Shown: positions 8,170 to 18,308, numbered from the stretch's first letter. The stretch is DNA of 45,045 nt from Lachnospiraceae bacterium AM48-27BH (GCA_003478355.1 QUFC01000036.1:1-45045); one strand, 5' to 3'. A program made the numbers and translations. The notes: generated from the sequence alone by a model not told the origin.

Positions 8170-8800
8170 GGATTGTTATACTAAAAAGCAAATAATCAAA
8201 CAGATATGCTTGTGCAGCTGACATTCTATAAATATAAAAAATATAAAAGACATAGAAGACATGGATCTCTTTGGCGTATATATAGGGATTCCCGATAGAT
8301 ATTTCAGGCAATATTTGCAAACAATAGGTATTATTTTCTGATAGAGTTGAAATAAGGTTCTTTTGGATGATTTATTTCCTCTTCACAATCACTCTCTCCG
8401 TAAGGGGCTAGTCGCGGAACGCGTTTTATTTAAAAGAGCTAAAAAACATAAAAAAATTCAAAGACATAAAAGACATGTAAAAACATGAGTAATTTTCTGC
8501 TGTCAAAGGAGCTATTTCAGGCATTATTTTTTGGATCAGCCGATTTTTAGAAGCAAATGCAGTTTTTATTTTGAGAAAGATGATTTTCTGATGAAAAGAA
8601 TGGTTTTTTTATAAAAAGGGTGATTTTTTTCTGAATCAAATAAAAGAAATTGTGGATAACCGACCTGGAAATTTAGATATTGCTGAAAAAAATACACATT
8701 GAAAAGCAATAAATAGGAAAAAAATTACCCAGAAAACGGGTATGAAAATACAGAATGGAACGAGAAATAGGCATCCTAGCGGATGCCGGTGAAGCGAAAC
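8170..8800. other. AT-rich intergenic region with AAAGACAT repeats and a DnaA box
   Basis: No gene is visible. The stretch has two clusters of a repeated AAAGACATA-like word (about 8246-8262 and 8459-8477), AT-rich tracts, and TGTGGATAA at 8651-8659, the exact complement of the DnaA box TTATCCACA. It lies next to the replication genes and may be part of the origin region. Confidence 0.45.
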
Positions 8801-9831
8801 TTATGCAATTTGTGGATTTTGGATTAATTCCCTTATGATGGATCGAACGAGCGAGCCAGGCCCTTTCTTTGCATCATAGAGTTTTGTGAGGATATAATGG
8901 TTATAGAAAAGGTGCAGTGCATCAAGAACCGTACCAATTTCATAGTCCTGTGCCATGATGGTAAGATCATGATACTGAGTTTCTTCAAAATCATAGATAG
9001 GAAGTAAATGCTCAGCATCCAGGGTAGGTGTCTGATCGAGGCAATGCCATATTCTGTTTTCAGAATCTCCTCATACTGCATTCTCTCTCTTAACTTGTCC
9101 TCAAACAGGTAAGTGTTAAAGGTGCGGATCACATCATCCATTTCAGTGGTAAAAGAAACAATTTCGGAGTAGGCTTCCTGACGGACCTGGTTTTTGGTAG
9201 TCGCTCCATTAAAACAATCATTGAGCTTTGCAGCAATATAGCGTTTTTTCCTGGTGTACTCTTCCTTAAAAATAGTTTTGAAGGAGTTAGCATGATCCAA
9301 AATCTGCTTTACCACACCTGGTTTTACATATTTTGGTAAACCGGCAAGTAATTCTTTAAATGTGAGTTTGGCCACGGCCAGCTTTGCAGAACTCTGAAGT
9401 TCAGTGGTGATCGCTTCACAAAGAAGCATAAGGATCACTCGTAGCTCATTAATGGATTTGATCTGCAGGAGCTGCTCAAGCAAATCATATGTACACTGGA
9501 TATAACCACCGCCAAGACCGATAGGATTATACATTTTGGTGTAGTCATGGATTGTAAAGGTATACTCTTCTGTGACCGGATCCATAGATACATCAAAAAA
9601 GCCGCAGGACTCCAACCGGAGAATATTGCTGCGAACGGTTTTGATGTTACAATCAAGTGCTTGTGCCAGATCTTCCAAATCGAGTGGTGAAGTGATGCCG
9701 GTATTTGCGTTGGCATAGAAATGGATCAGAATGAACAGCCGAACAGAGCAGCTTTTTAATAGCTGCTTCTCGAATGAAGTATGAATGATTTTCTTTATGG
9801 ATGGAATGCTTACATTCGCAAAACGTTTCAC
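8801..9831 (-). CDS. Winged-helix-like protein next to the origin, frameshifted near its C-terminus
   Basis: I choose the GTG at 9831, preceded by GGAAAGGGGGTGG. Residues 40-80 (LEDLAQALDCNIKTVRSNIL) look like a helix-turn-helix of winged type, and the rest is mostly helical. The frame as given becomes poor after KTEYGIAS; one missing base near 9036-9040 (TCGATC for TCGGATC) restores DQTPTLDAEHLLPIYDFEET, ending at 8801 with 343 residues. It lies just past the iteron array, on the far side from the initiator gene. A replication or copy-control role is inferred from position only. Confidence 0.65.
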
Positions 9832-10020
9832 TCTGGATCCACCCCCTTTCCGCAATGTAATGTTAATTATAAAGGGAAATAAAAAAATTTGGAATATTGC
9901 CAAAGTGTGGGAAAACGGGTAAAAAAGGACTGTTTTGTGAGATGTGTTAATGAGAAAATAAATGGGAAAAATAAGACTGAAAATGGGGGAAGTATTGTAA
10001 AATAAGGGTTTTTCCGGGAA

Positions 10021-10601
10021 AAACTACCGCACTTTACCGAAAATGGTTACCGCACTTTACCGAAAATAGCTACTGCACTTTACCGAAAAATTTACCGCAG
10101 TTCTCCGAAAAATATAGCGCAGTTCTCCGAAAAAACTACCGCAGTTCTCCGAAAAAGCTACCGCAGTTTACCGAAAAAGCTACTGCAGTTCTCCGAAAAA
10201 GCTTAGCGCAGTTTACCGAAAAGCTATAGTATTTTGCCGAAAGGCTACTGCAGTTTATTGAAAAATAGTTGTATTTGCGCTGAAACGGGCCGATTAGCGC
10301 AGTTCTCCGAAAAGTGGAGCATCTAGCTGGAACTGTTTAGCTAGTGCAGTTTACCGAAAAATAGCTGCATTTGGGCTGGAACTGACCAGATAGCGCAGTT
10401 CTCCGAAAAGTTGGTTATCTGGGGCGGAGCCGTTCAGATAGCGCAGTTTACCGAAAAGTAGTACATCTGAGCTGGAGCCGCTTGGATAGCGCAGTTTACC
10501 GAAAAATAGCTGCATTTGGGCTGGAATTGACCGGCTAGCGCAGTTTACCGAAAAGTAGTGTATCTGAGTCGAAGCTGTTCAGATAGCGCAGTTCTCCGAA
10601 A
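10021..10601. repeat. Iteron array: probable replication origin
   Basis: Eighteen copies of the word (C/G)CGCAGTT(T/C)(A/T)CCGAAAA lie in one orientation. The first eleven (10021-10262) repeat every 21-22 bases, two helical turns. The last seven (agcgcag at 10296, 10343, 10392, 10440, 10488, 10537, 10585) repeat every 47-49 bases, with a second degenerate element like TCTGAGCTGGAGC between them. Arrays like this bind plasmid Rep proteins. The presumed Rep gene ends 176 bases to the right, and AT-rich DNA lies to the left. Confidence 0.9.
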
Positions 10602-10776
10602 AGTGGCTGTATCTGAGCTGCAGCTGTTTAATTACTATACTATGCAAAAATGTATCTGTATTTGAACTGCAGTTGATCGGTTAATGCATTTTCTAAAAAT
10701 TACTAAAGATATTTGGTTTGAAGTTATGTAGCCACCACATGATAGAAAACCGAGAACAGTATGTCCTCGGTTCGAG

Positions 10777-12183
10777 TTACTTTTTTTTGATGAAGTGCAG
10801 CTTCATTTCGTTTAAAGTACTTACAGTTGGAATTCCCAAAAGTTCTTCAGAGAAAACCATATAAGGATAATGCTCTTTCAATGTAGTCTTTTTTTCCAAC
10901 AACTCATAAGCTTTCGAAAAAGCACGCTTTAATAGAGTATTTTTATTCGCTGTACGGATTGTATTGTTAAGCGCTTCTACTAATTGAGGAGAGCGATCAA
11001 AAATATCCCGAACGGTGATACATACATTTTCGTCTGTAGATTGCTCAATCATTGTCACAATGGCGAAAACAATCTCTACGGCGCGTTTATTTCTTTCTTT
11101 AGCAATTGATGTATAAATGATATCGGTATGTTCTGATATTAAGAACTTTGCAGGTTCAGTAATCTTATTTAAGTTGAGTTTTGACTGTCGTACCTTTACA
11201 TTATACAGTGTCTGAATTAAGCGAAGCATGTAGGGAGAGGAAAAACGTATTGTGTTCGTGGTGTCATCATAACCCAGTGAAACCAAAAGCGGTAAAGCGG
11301 ATCCGATTCGTTTTGGATATTTTGGATCGCGAATAATCCCGTAGATGGTTTGGAATGCTCCTGTCTTATTTCGCAGCATGATTATATCATTATCACTTAA
11401 ATTACGTCCTTTCCCCATAAGTTCGGCCAAATCGGGTAAGTAAATAGTAAAACTTTCGTTTATCGCATACTGGTTTTGGTTGATAGTATTTTTAATATCG
11501 GCAAGAATAATACTGTAAAATAGTTTTAATAAGGGCAGATCAAATTCACCGATTTCAACAACCTTACCACGACTAATTTCTTCCAGTTTTGCTTCTGATA
11601 CAGGTACTCCTTCAAAATAAAGTTTTCCGGTATTAGCATCATAATTGAGGCCATCTGTTGATTCCAGAGGTGTTAGATATGCACTTCCGCTTTTGCGTAA
11701 ACTTAAACCAGATTCATACTCCTGATCAATGATCAGGGAGATGTGCTTGGTCAATGAAGTATCGACATAGTCTTTTTTTCTTGTTCGGTTGGTCCTTTTT
11801 TTGGTTTCGTGTTCTATGGATTCTAGAGAAGATGCATTAGGTTGTGCGTTGTATGCGTTATCAGCGGCAAAAACCGGCAGCTCCTGAAGAACCACTTTGA
11901 GAGCCTCATATACACGATTTTCATTTTCTGTCAAAGGTGGGCCAGACTTCATACGAGCTTGAAGTTCCTGAAAGTGCAGGGCATAATGTTCGGGAATTGG
12001 CGCATATACTTTTCCGGTTTCAGGATCCTTTGACCACCACTCATTTTCGGTTTGATAATTGATCTCATGACCAACAGGTACCATCTCGGTTTCAACATCA
12101 ATGGGGTGCTCTTTTCCATCTTTATCTGTTACTGAAATCTGAACAGTTTTCTTTTTATTTAATAAATCTGAATCTTTTTCCAT
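10777..12183 (-). CDS. Probable plasmid replication initiator
   Basis: The 468-residue protein sits directly beside the iteron array and has its own promoter. The first 150 residues are charged, with a basic patch (KKRTNRTRKKD); the remainder is helical with short motifs (DLPLLKLFYSIILADI, TIYLPDLAELMGKGRNLSD) that could form winged helices as in Rep_3 initiators. I cannot assign a family with certainty. Its location and size fit initiators of large clostridial plasmids. AGGAG lies before the ATG. Binding to the iterons is inferred. Confidence 0.6.
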   Translation of the reverse strand: MEKDSDLLNKKKTVQISVTDKDGKEHPIDVETEMVPVGHEINYQTENEWWSKDPETGKVYAPIPEHYALHFQELQARMKSGPPLTENENRVYEALKVVLQELPVFAADNAYNAQPNASSLESIEHETKKRTNRTRKKDYVDTSLTKHISLIIDQEYESGLSLRKSGSAYLTPLESTDGLNYDANTGKLYFEGVPVSEAKLEEISRGKVVEIGEFDLPLLKLFYSIILADIKNTINQNQYAINESFTIYLPDLAELMGKGRNLSDNDIIMLRNKTGAFQTIYGIIRDPKYPKRIGSALPLLVSLGYDDTTNTIRFSSPYMLRLIQTLYNVKVRQSKLNLNKITEPAKFLISEHTDIIYTSIAKERNKRAVEIVFAIVTMIEQSTDENVCITVRDIFDRSPQLVEALNNTIRTANKNTLLKRAFSKAYELLEKKTTLKEHYPYMVFSEELLGIPTVSTLNEMKLHFIKKK

Positions 12184-12224
12184 TATTCACGCTCCTAAAA
12201 GCTAAAAAATAAACCCTAGCTTAT

Positions 12225-12253
12225 ATTATACAGAAAGAGTGGATTTCCTGCAA
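12225..12253 (-). promoter_or_regulatory. Promoter of the replication initiator gene
   Basis: On the minus strand TTGCAG (12248-12253), 17 bases, then TATAAT (12225-12230). It lies about 40 bases upstream of the initiator start codon. Confidence 0.65.
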
Positions 12254-12328
12254 GACAAATGAAAGTAGAAGGGGAATTGTTTAAGATTGACTCTTTTGTA
12301 AGGTATCATAAGTACTGTGAGAGGTATA

Positions 12329-12380
12329 AAAAAGAAAAACTGATAAACTGCAGCTTTTATAATTGGCTGCAGTTTATCAG
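12329..12380 (-). terminator. Strong intrinsic terminator
   Basis: A perfect 15-base inverted repeat, CTGATAAACTGCAGC and its complement, flanks an 11-base AT-rich loop. On the minus strand TTTTTCTTTTTT follows. It ends the small acidic gene at 12489-12734 and shields the initiator promoter from read-through. Confidence 0.9.
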
Positions 12381-12488
12381 TCTATACATACTAACTATTG
12401 AAAACGCTGTGTAGAAATGATATGCACTTTAGGTGTTGAAGGCCGGAAGTTAATGGGCTTCCCAATCATTGTGCATATTCTAGGTTCC

Positions 12489-12734
12489 TTAGTGAAATCC
12501 AACCATTTTAAAATAGAAATCCACCAATTCTTCATTGTCTCCAGCAATCAGTTCAAGAAGCACATATAGTGGATCTTCCTCGTTTCGCAATTTTTCAAGT
12601 GATGCAGTAATGGTAGAAATTGTATCTTCGTAGTCATCGGCATCAGTAATATCGTTTAAATTACTAATGTCAATACCCATATTTACAAGTATATTTGCGA
12701 TTATAGAAACATCCAGATCATCAATGAAATCCAT
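12489..12734 (-). CDS. Small acidic protein of unknown function
   Basis: The 81-residue protein is strongly acidic (MDFIDDLDVSIIANILVNMG, DITDADDYEDT) and predicted helical. A purine-rich stretch with GGGG lies before the ATG. It lies between the clamp-loader operon and the initiator and may be the last gene of that operon, 108 bases after dnaX. No family is recognised. Confidence 0.6.
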   Translation of the reverse strand: MDFIDDLDVSIIANILVNMGIDISNLNDITDADDYEDTISTITASLEKLRNEEDPLYVLLELIAGDNEELVDFYFKMVGFH

Positions 12735-12842
12735 ATATATCCCCCTATTCTAAATAAAATTTTTTACAGTATAGTTCCGTAATCATGTGTGATAAGTATT
12801 CATGAGGACCATAAACAATTGCGGTTCATGGTCCCTGTGTAG

Positions 12843-14443
12843 TTAGCAGATTGTAATGTTTTTTATGCCACTTGCAGCAATAAATAACAGGATATCTTCT
12901 TTGTATTCTGGCAGCACCTTAAGTAAAAGGTTCTCTTCCTGCGTGATCCACTCAGCAGAAAGAAGTTTTTCCTTTATGACAGGGTCATTGCTGATTCTCT
13001 CGGACAAACTTTTTTGTGCAAGTTCTCCCGCAGAAAGAGCCGCAGAAGTTTCAGAAACTGTTGCTGTCTCTTGGAAAGAAGTGCCAGTTTCCTCTGCACT
13101 TTCAAAAAATCCGGGTTCGTCCGTATTATCAAAGGAGTCAAAGCCCCAGTCACCAAAAAGTGCGTCAAAATCTGTAGTTTCTGTTTGCGCAACTTCAGAG
13201 GTTTTGGAAGGAGTGATTAAAACAGGTACACTCTCCTCGGGTAAGTCGGGCTGAGCAGAGCTATTGGAAGTTATCGGGATATTGGTTTCTGCTTCCAGAG
13301 CCGTATCGACCGGTTTCGAAAATCCGACGGATTTTATAGACTTTAGTTCGGCAGACAGCCTGAACATCTGATCTTCCAATGATTTTAATTTTCCAGCAAG
13401 ACCTGATTCACCAGTGTTCAGATCTTTTGTCGCATGGATATAGGCTGCTATTCCGCTGCCGGCAGCATTTTTTAGTTCATCATTCAGCCAGTTTATTTTA
13501 GCAGACAGCTCGCAAAGCCGTTCTAGTGTATAGTTTTCTGCGATAGCTGAAGATGATGATGGCTGCCCTGTTTTGGCCAGCAGCAAGGATGTGGATTCAT
13601 TTAGGAGCTCTTCCGTAAGGCTTAGAAGAGATTTTCCGCTTTTGGCAATGGAATTTAAAGATTCCAGCAGCTTTGTGTAATTTCCAGAAAGCATCGCTTG
13701 GATGATTCGGAGCAGCTCATCTTTTTCAGACATCCCGAGAACAGATCGAACGACATCAGCCGTGATTTCATCTTCGCCATTTGATAGCTGTTCCAGCAGT
13801 TTTAAGGCATTTCGCATCGCACCACCAGAATAGGAAGCAATCAGTTCTGCAGCTTCCGGCTGAATACGGATTTGAAATTCTGTCGCAACTTCAAGAAGAT
13901 GTTCACAGATGATGGCCTCTGGGATCTGCGTGATGGTATAGCAGGCAGATCGCGACCGGATGGTTGCCGGGATCCGGTCTGCTTCTGTTGTGCAAAGAAT
14001 GATCAGTGCATAAGCTGGTGGTTCCTCCAGTGTTTTTAAAAGGGCGTTGAAAGCCTGACGGGAAAGCATGTGTACCTCATCAATGATAACGATTTTCCGC
14101 TTTCCGAGTGGGCGCTCGTGTAGCCAGTCTGTCAGGTCCCTTACATGATCAACTCCGGTGTTACTGGCACCGTCGATTTCCAGAAAGTCTACAGATCCAC
14201 TAGATACAGATCTGCATCCATCACAGGTACCGCAAGGGTTTCCATTCTTATCTTTGTTTTTACAGTTTGCTGCCGTGGCCACGATCCTGGCAAGTGTTGT
14301 TTTCCCGGCCCCGTACTGCCCGGCCAGAATAATTACCTGAAAGAATTTGTCGCGGATGGACTGCATTCTCAGATTATTTACAGTAAATTCCTGCCCCTTT
14401 ACCTCATCGAGGTTTTTGGGCGTATCTTGGTATAAAGAGTCAT
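12843..14443 (-). CDS. dnaX: DNA polymerase III gamma/tau-like clamp-loader ATPase, frameshifted near the N-terminus
   Basis: Motifs in order are Walker A GQYGAGKTTLARI, a four-Cys zinc module (NCKNKDKNGNPCGTCDGC), Walker B IVIIDEVHML, and the sensor region TTEADRIPATIRSRSAC, all standard DnaX. The first in-frame ATG at 14366 would omit the family's RPKTFDEVxGQE start. An ATG at 14443, overlapping the delta-prime stop as ATGA, gives MTLYTKIRPKT and then shifts frame; one missing base at about 14410 restores FDEVKGQEFTVNNLRMQS. Restored length is 533. The C-terminal third is acidic and diverged. It should load the sliding clamp, probably specific to this replicon. Confidence 0.9.
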
Positions 14444-15351
14444 AATTCCCCCTCTTTCATCATCTGGAACAGGAGTTCCAGAAAATCATGTTTTGTGTAG
14501 AGTAGCTTTTTGCCCCGGATATTGTGTGCCTGTTCAGAAATCTGGTAAGCCTGTTTAGCAGAAATAGGCAGTTCCGTCATATACGGGAATAATTTGCTTC
14601 CAACAAGTTTATGCAGGTATTGATCTGCATAGATGGCTTCCAAAAGCCTCACGATTGCCAGACGGGCGGCCGGTGAAAATGCTTCCAAAGCAAATTCGTC
14701 TTTTTCTTTCAGGAGACCGAAGGTTGACAGAAGATCCGCATGATTTTGTTGGTTCAGTGCTTTTATCATTCTGGCGGTCATAGATATGAAAGCGTCATCA
14801 GCATTTAGCTGTCGGAATAGTCCGGGACAGCCATTAGAAGCTGTAACCACCTCTAATGATACAAGATCTCCCTGTTCCATAAAAAACTGTGCCATATCAT
14901 CTTCATTTACCGGAAGAAAACGGATTTCAAAGCATCGGCTGCATACCGTGCGGATCAAAGGCTTGTGTGCTATAAAAATGAATACACATTGCCCGTCTTC
15001 CAACTCTTTTAGCAGGCTGTTGGCCACGTTTGGGGTCATCTGATTCGCATTATCAATCAAAACAACGCGGCGCACAGTACTGGAATAGGAAATAAATTCT
15101 CTTAGGTCCTCCGTATCAGACAATTTGATGCTTGCCTGGTCACAGTCCAGACAGAAAAAATCTGCGCAGGAATGGAGTGGCTTATCAAGTCTGATGTCCA
15201 GGAGAAAGTGTGCCAGGATATCTGCACAGGTCCGCTTTCCAGTACCCTGAGGGCCTGACAGAATTAAATGCTGAGCATTTTTTTGTCCTTTGTCCATGTA
15301 TTGCTTCAGAGCATTTTTCACATATGGGTTTAAAATCAGTTTTTCAAACAT
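14440..15351 (-). CDS. holB: Clamp-loader delta-prime-like AAA+ subunit
   Basis: The 303-residue protein starts MFEKLILNPYVKNALKQYMD and has a Walker A-like SGPQGTGKRTCADI, Walker B-like VVLIDNANQM, and NSLLKELEDGQCVFIFIA, the delta-prime/gamma pattern. The SRC motif is present as TVCSRCFEIRF. The usual zinc Cys set is only partly kept. It overlaps the OB-HD gene by 16 bases upstream and dnaX by 4 bases downstream, so the three are translationally coupled. Delta-prime on a plasmid is unusual. Confidence 0.85.
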   Translation of the reverse strand: MFEKLILNPYVKNALKQYMDKGQKNAQHLILSGPQGTGKRTCADILAHFLLDIRLDKPLHSCADFFCLDCDQASIKLSDTEDLREFISYSSTVRRVVLIDNANQMTPNVANSLLKELEDGQCVFIFIAHKPLIRTVCSRCFEIRFLPVNEDDMAQFFMEQGDLVSLEVVTASNGCPGLFRQLNADDAFISMTARMIKALNQQNHADLLSTFGLLKEKDEFALEAFSPAARLAIVRLLEAIYADQYLHKLVGSKLFPYMTELPISAKQAYQISEQAHNIRGKKLLYTKHDFLELLFQMMKEGEL

Positions 15352-16322
15352 TCCTCTCCTCCTCGAAAGACCTCATAACCCAGATAGTCGCAGAAAGCTT
15401 TCCGGGTCTTATCGGTCGGATGCATACGGTCAGACTCGAAAAAGATCTGATCGATAGAATTCAGCTCTTTGCTCATTCGTACTGCGTTGGTGACAATAAC
15501 TGCCTCCTTGGTTTTAGGCGGTGTCGTTCCATTGGCAGCTTCCAGAATATGTAAAAGTGCGGACATATCCGTAACTCGTTTCTCCTGTTCTAATCGGCTG
15601 TTTGTGCAGACTGCCATTAAAACCGCATCTGTGGAGGAACTCAAAAGGCGGGCCCGGTCCGTGAAGATGCCTTCCGCAGCGCTGAGTGTGAGCTGGGAAA
15701 GCACGCCGCTTGCGTGAAGAAGCGCACCGGCAATGACCAGCGATGGATCCGGCCGGATCACTTCATTTGGGCTGCCTTCGCAGATAGTAAGCGCCATATC
15801 AGCCAGGTTTGCAACATTGATGGTATGCTTTAAAAAACCGCCAAAGTATGGATGTGTGGCTTCCTCGGTCAGTGGGAATTCCAAAAACCGTTCGTATCTG
15901 GCAGTCCCCATACCGAATACAGCGCAGCATAAACTATACAATTTGGGATCCTCAATTTCATCGAGGAGTTTTTTTAAGAGGGTGATACTTTGTTCTACAT
16001 CGTAGCTGGACAAAGTAACCCGGAAATCTGCCGGATCGTATGTTTCAGCCGGACTGATCCGGACAATCCGCAGCGTACACTGCTCCCGGAAAAGCTCAAC
16101 TTTTCCGACAACACGGACAATTTTTCCAACATAGTTATCCGTTTCATCCGAGATGTGTTCGGACCAGCATTTTCCGTATACAATACCACTCTTATCACTG
16201 AGCGTAAGGTCCTGCCAGCGCCGGCCATCCGCGATCGACAATTTGACATTCCGAAGTAAAAACTCCGTTGCAATTTCCTTTTCGACCATGTTGGCCAGGT
16301 CCTTGATAAAAAATTTCTTCAT
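15336..16322 (-). CDS. OB-fold plus degenerate HD-domain protein (YhaM-like)
   Basis: Residues 10-100 look like an OB nucleic-acid-binding fold (IATEFLLRNVKLSIADGRRW, KIVRVVGKVELF). A YhaM-like HD region follows, with GGFLKHTINVANLADMA giving the first His. The expected metal pair HD at ALLHASGVLSQLT reads His-Ala, so phosphohydrolase activity is probably lost or altered. YhaM proteins are 3'-5' exoribonucleases also tied to DNA replication. Its start overlaps the metallopeptidase stop as ATGA and its end overlaps the delta-prime gene. Confidence 0.75.
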   Translation of the reverse strand: MKKFFIKDLANMVEKEIATEFLLRNVKLSIADGRRWQDLTLSDKSGIVYGKCWSEHISDETDNYVGKIVRVVGKVELFREQCTLRIVRISPAETYDPADFRVTLSSYDVEQSITLLKKLLDEIEDPKLYSLCCAVFGMGTARYERFLEFPLTEEATHPYFGGFLKHTINVANLADMALTICEGSPNEVIRPDPSLVIAGALLHASGVLSQLTLSAAEGIFTDRARLLSSSTDAVLMAVCTNSRLEQEKRVTDMSALLHILEAANGTTPPKTKEAVIVTNAVRMSKELNSIDQIFFESDRMHPTDKTRKAFCDYLGYEVFRGGEECLKN

Positions 16323-18016
16323 AATGATATCTCCTCCGTTAAAAAATGCTGATCATAATATTTTTTGATCAGCTCCAATAATTTTTCGTTTTCCGGATAG
16401 TCAAATCCTCTTTCAAATTTCAGAAGAGAATTATCTACACCACGAAAACGCGTAAAATACAGTTCCCCGCAGCGGGCAAACACTTCCGTTGGGACCAAAT
16501 AGTAATCCAGGTTGTATTTGCTGTTTCCATTCAGCCGTGCTTTTAAATCCGGATCTTCACAATCCGAAAGATATTCCTGCAGGCAGGCCTCATACTGAAG
16601 CCGGATTTCTTTGAAATCATAGCCTTCACTCAGCATTCCATGAAAGTGATCGTACATGTGCAGAAATTCGTGGACGTAGCTGCTAGGGGAGCGGACATCA
16701 ATGCATACGCACTGGTAGGCCGGGGAATAAAGGCCGGAAGCATGGTGTCGGCCAAGCTTGCGGAAACGAATGGAAGCATCATAGGGATGCTTTCCCAAAA
16801 TATCCCCAAGAGCAAGAAATTCTTTTTCCAGTTCCTGCATTTTGTCAAGATCACAGTCTTCGTCTACCTCTATATAGCGGTAAACTGTTAAGAAACGGCT
16901 CTCTTTCATGTAATCCTGATGCTTTGGCGGAATATTCTTTTTGGTCATAAATGCATTGGCTACCTCTGTGTTATTTCGATGATAGCGCTCATCCGCTTCC
17001 TGCATTTTGTGCTGTTCCATCAGGGCTTTTATGATAATGAGGTATCCATCTGGAATTGTTGCATAGTACAGAAAATCTACTTTGCTGATGGAATACTGTT
17101 TTAAGACCGGTAATACCTGTTGCAGGAGTGAAAAGCGAAACAGAATTCCGCTTGTGCTCTGACCTGGTATTCGCAGTTTTACAGGAATTTTCAGTTTGTC
17201 CAAAAACTTCATGACTTCGGGGTACAAAACCTGTTCTTTTTCATAGGCATATACAGGACATACTCTCCCACAAACATGGAATCCATTAGCTATCTCATTT
17301 AAAATGGACAGATAGACCAGATCATTATCCTTTGATTCAATGGAGTGAATGTAGTGCTGGTATTCAATTCGGATGCGCTCTATAACTGCCAGCTTTGCAA
17401 GATAATAGGAATCCCATAAAGTACATTTTCGCCTATCGGAGGTCAGCCAGATTTGACGGTTTCTGTTCCTTGCCTTTAATTTCCCAAAAATCAGGAAATA
17501 TTCATTTTCAAATGCGGTTATCTGGAAAATACAGTCTGTGGGCATACCAGTTGCTGCAACCAGTCTTTTCACTTGTGCATCGTGACATTGTGATAGGAAA
17601 ATAGTAAATCCTAGAATCTCCTCTAGCTTTGCAGTAATATCCTCTTCTGTGATCTGACCGGCCAGAAAATCTTTGTAAAGGGTATTTACAAAAGGATCAA
17701 TCACCTTTTTCCAGTAGGTCTTGATCAGATATTCCGTGAAATCTTTTCGGCTATTGCTCTTTTTCCAGAATTGGTCTCTGGAAAATAATTTGAAAAAGTC
17801 ATTCATGGAATAAGTACGGCGGGGTTTGATCCGGAGCAGTGACTGGATCCGGTCCTCTCCTTTAGCCAGATAATTGGTAGTCACCGTATTTTCTGGCAGA
17901 AAATCAAAAAGGTCGAAAAAATCTTCATCCGAAGATTCCATCGCTCCCTCATTTGTGTCTGGTTCATTGAAATTGAATAGCGCAGACAAATTGTACGGCA
18001 GTTGTAAAATAGCCAT
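16319..18016 (-). CDS. Zincin-like metallopeptidase with HExxH motif
   Basis: The start at 18016 is set by GAGAGGAGG eight bases upstream. The 565-residue protein has a long helical N-terminal region of no known family. Near residue 450 comes SSYVHEFLHMYDHFHG with a complete HExxH site, followed about 60 residues later by YYLVPTEVFARCGELYF, a plausible gluzincin-type third ligand as seen in phage and plasmid polyvalent proteins. It heads the operon with OB-HD, delta-prime and gamma/tau. Targets are unknown; a role in the replisome or in transfer is speculation. Behind a leader terminator. Confidence 0.7.
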   Translation of the reverse strand: MAILQLPYNLSALFNFNEPDTNEGAMESSDEDFFDLFDFLPENTVTTNYLAKGEDRIQSLLRIKPRRTYSMNDFFKLFSRDQFWKKSNSRKDFTEYLIKTYWKKVIDPFVNTLYKDFLAGQITEEDITAKLEEILGFTIFLSQCHDAQVKRLVAATGMPTDCIFQITAFENEYFLIFGKLKARNRNRQIWLTSDRRKCTLWDSYYLAKLAVIERIRIEYQHYIHSIESKDNDLVYLSILNEIANGFHVCGRVCPVYAYEKEQVLYPEVMKFLDKLKIPVKLRIPGQSTSGILFRFSLLQQVLPVLKQYSISKVDFLYYATIPDGYLIIIKALMEQHKMQEADERYHRNNTEVANAFMTKKNIPPKHQDYMKESRFLTVYRYIEVDEDCDLDKMQELEKEFLALGDILGKHPYDASIRFRKLGRHHASGLYSPAYQCVCIDVRSPSSYVHEFLHMYDHFHGMLSEGYDFKEIRLQYEACLQEYLSDCEDPDLKARLNGNSKYNLDYYLVPTEVFARCGELYFTRFRGVDNSLLKFERGFDYPENEKLLELIKKYYDQHFLTEEISL

Positions 18017-18046
18017 AGGTTCCTCCTCTCTTTGTTGTGAATGCAC

Positions 18047-18082
18047 AAAAAAAGACCAAATTAGAGTTCCTCTAATTTGGTC
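18047..18082 (-). terminator. Leader terminator ahead of the metallopeptidase/clamp-loader operon
   Basis: On the minus strand GACCAAATTAGAG and its complement form a 13-bp stem with a three-base loop, followed by TTTTTTTGTGC. The T-tract ends about 30 bases before the start codon, so the element sits inside the 5' leader and would cut expression unless overridden. Confidence 0.8.
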
Positions 18083-18256
18083 CGCATCTGTGCAGACTCA
18101 TCCCCTTTTAATAAGCAATTGCTTGAAACGAAGACAGAGTCTATTGTGTTTGAAATAATTTTTATCAAGGATAGTTTAACATAGATCAAAGGTGAGCGCA
18201 ACGCCAAGAATGGACAGAAAAGAAGGAAAAGAAGGAGCCTTAGTGCCGGGAGATCT

Positions 18257-18306
18257 GTTAATCAGAAAAGCTGTTTCAAACGCATAATACGTTAGAAACA
18301 GCTTTT
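18257..18306 (-). terminator. Terminator after the third toxin-antitoxin-like gene
   Basis: On the minus strand AGCTGTTTC and GAAACAGCT form a 9-bp stem around a 17-base loop, followed by TTTTCT. Confidence 0.7.
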
Positions 18307-18308
18307 TC

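Noticed and set aside
10021..10601. Regular repeats resembling a CRISPR array
   Set aside because: There are no unique spacers: units are 21-22 or about 48 bases with related intervening sequence, no cas genes are near, and the adjacent gene looks like a plasmid initiator. Iterons explain it better.
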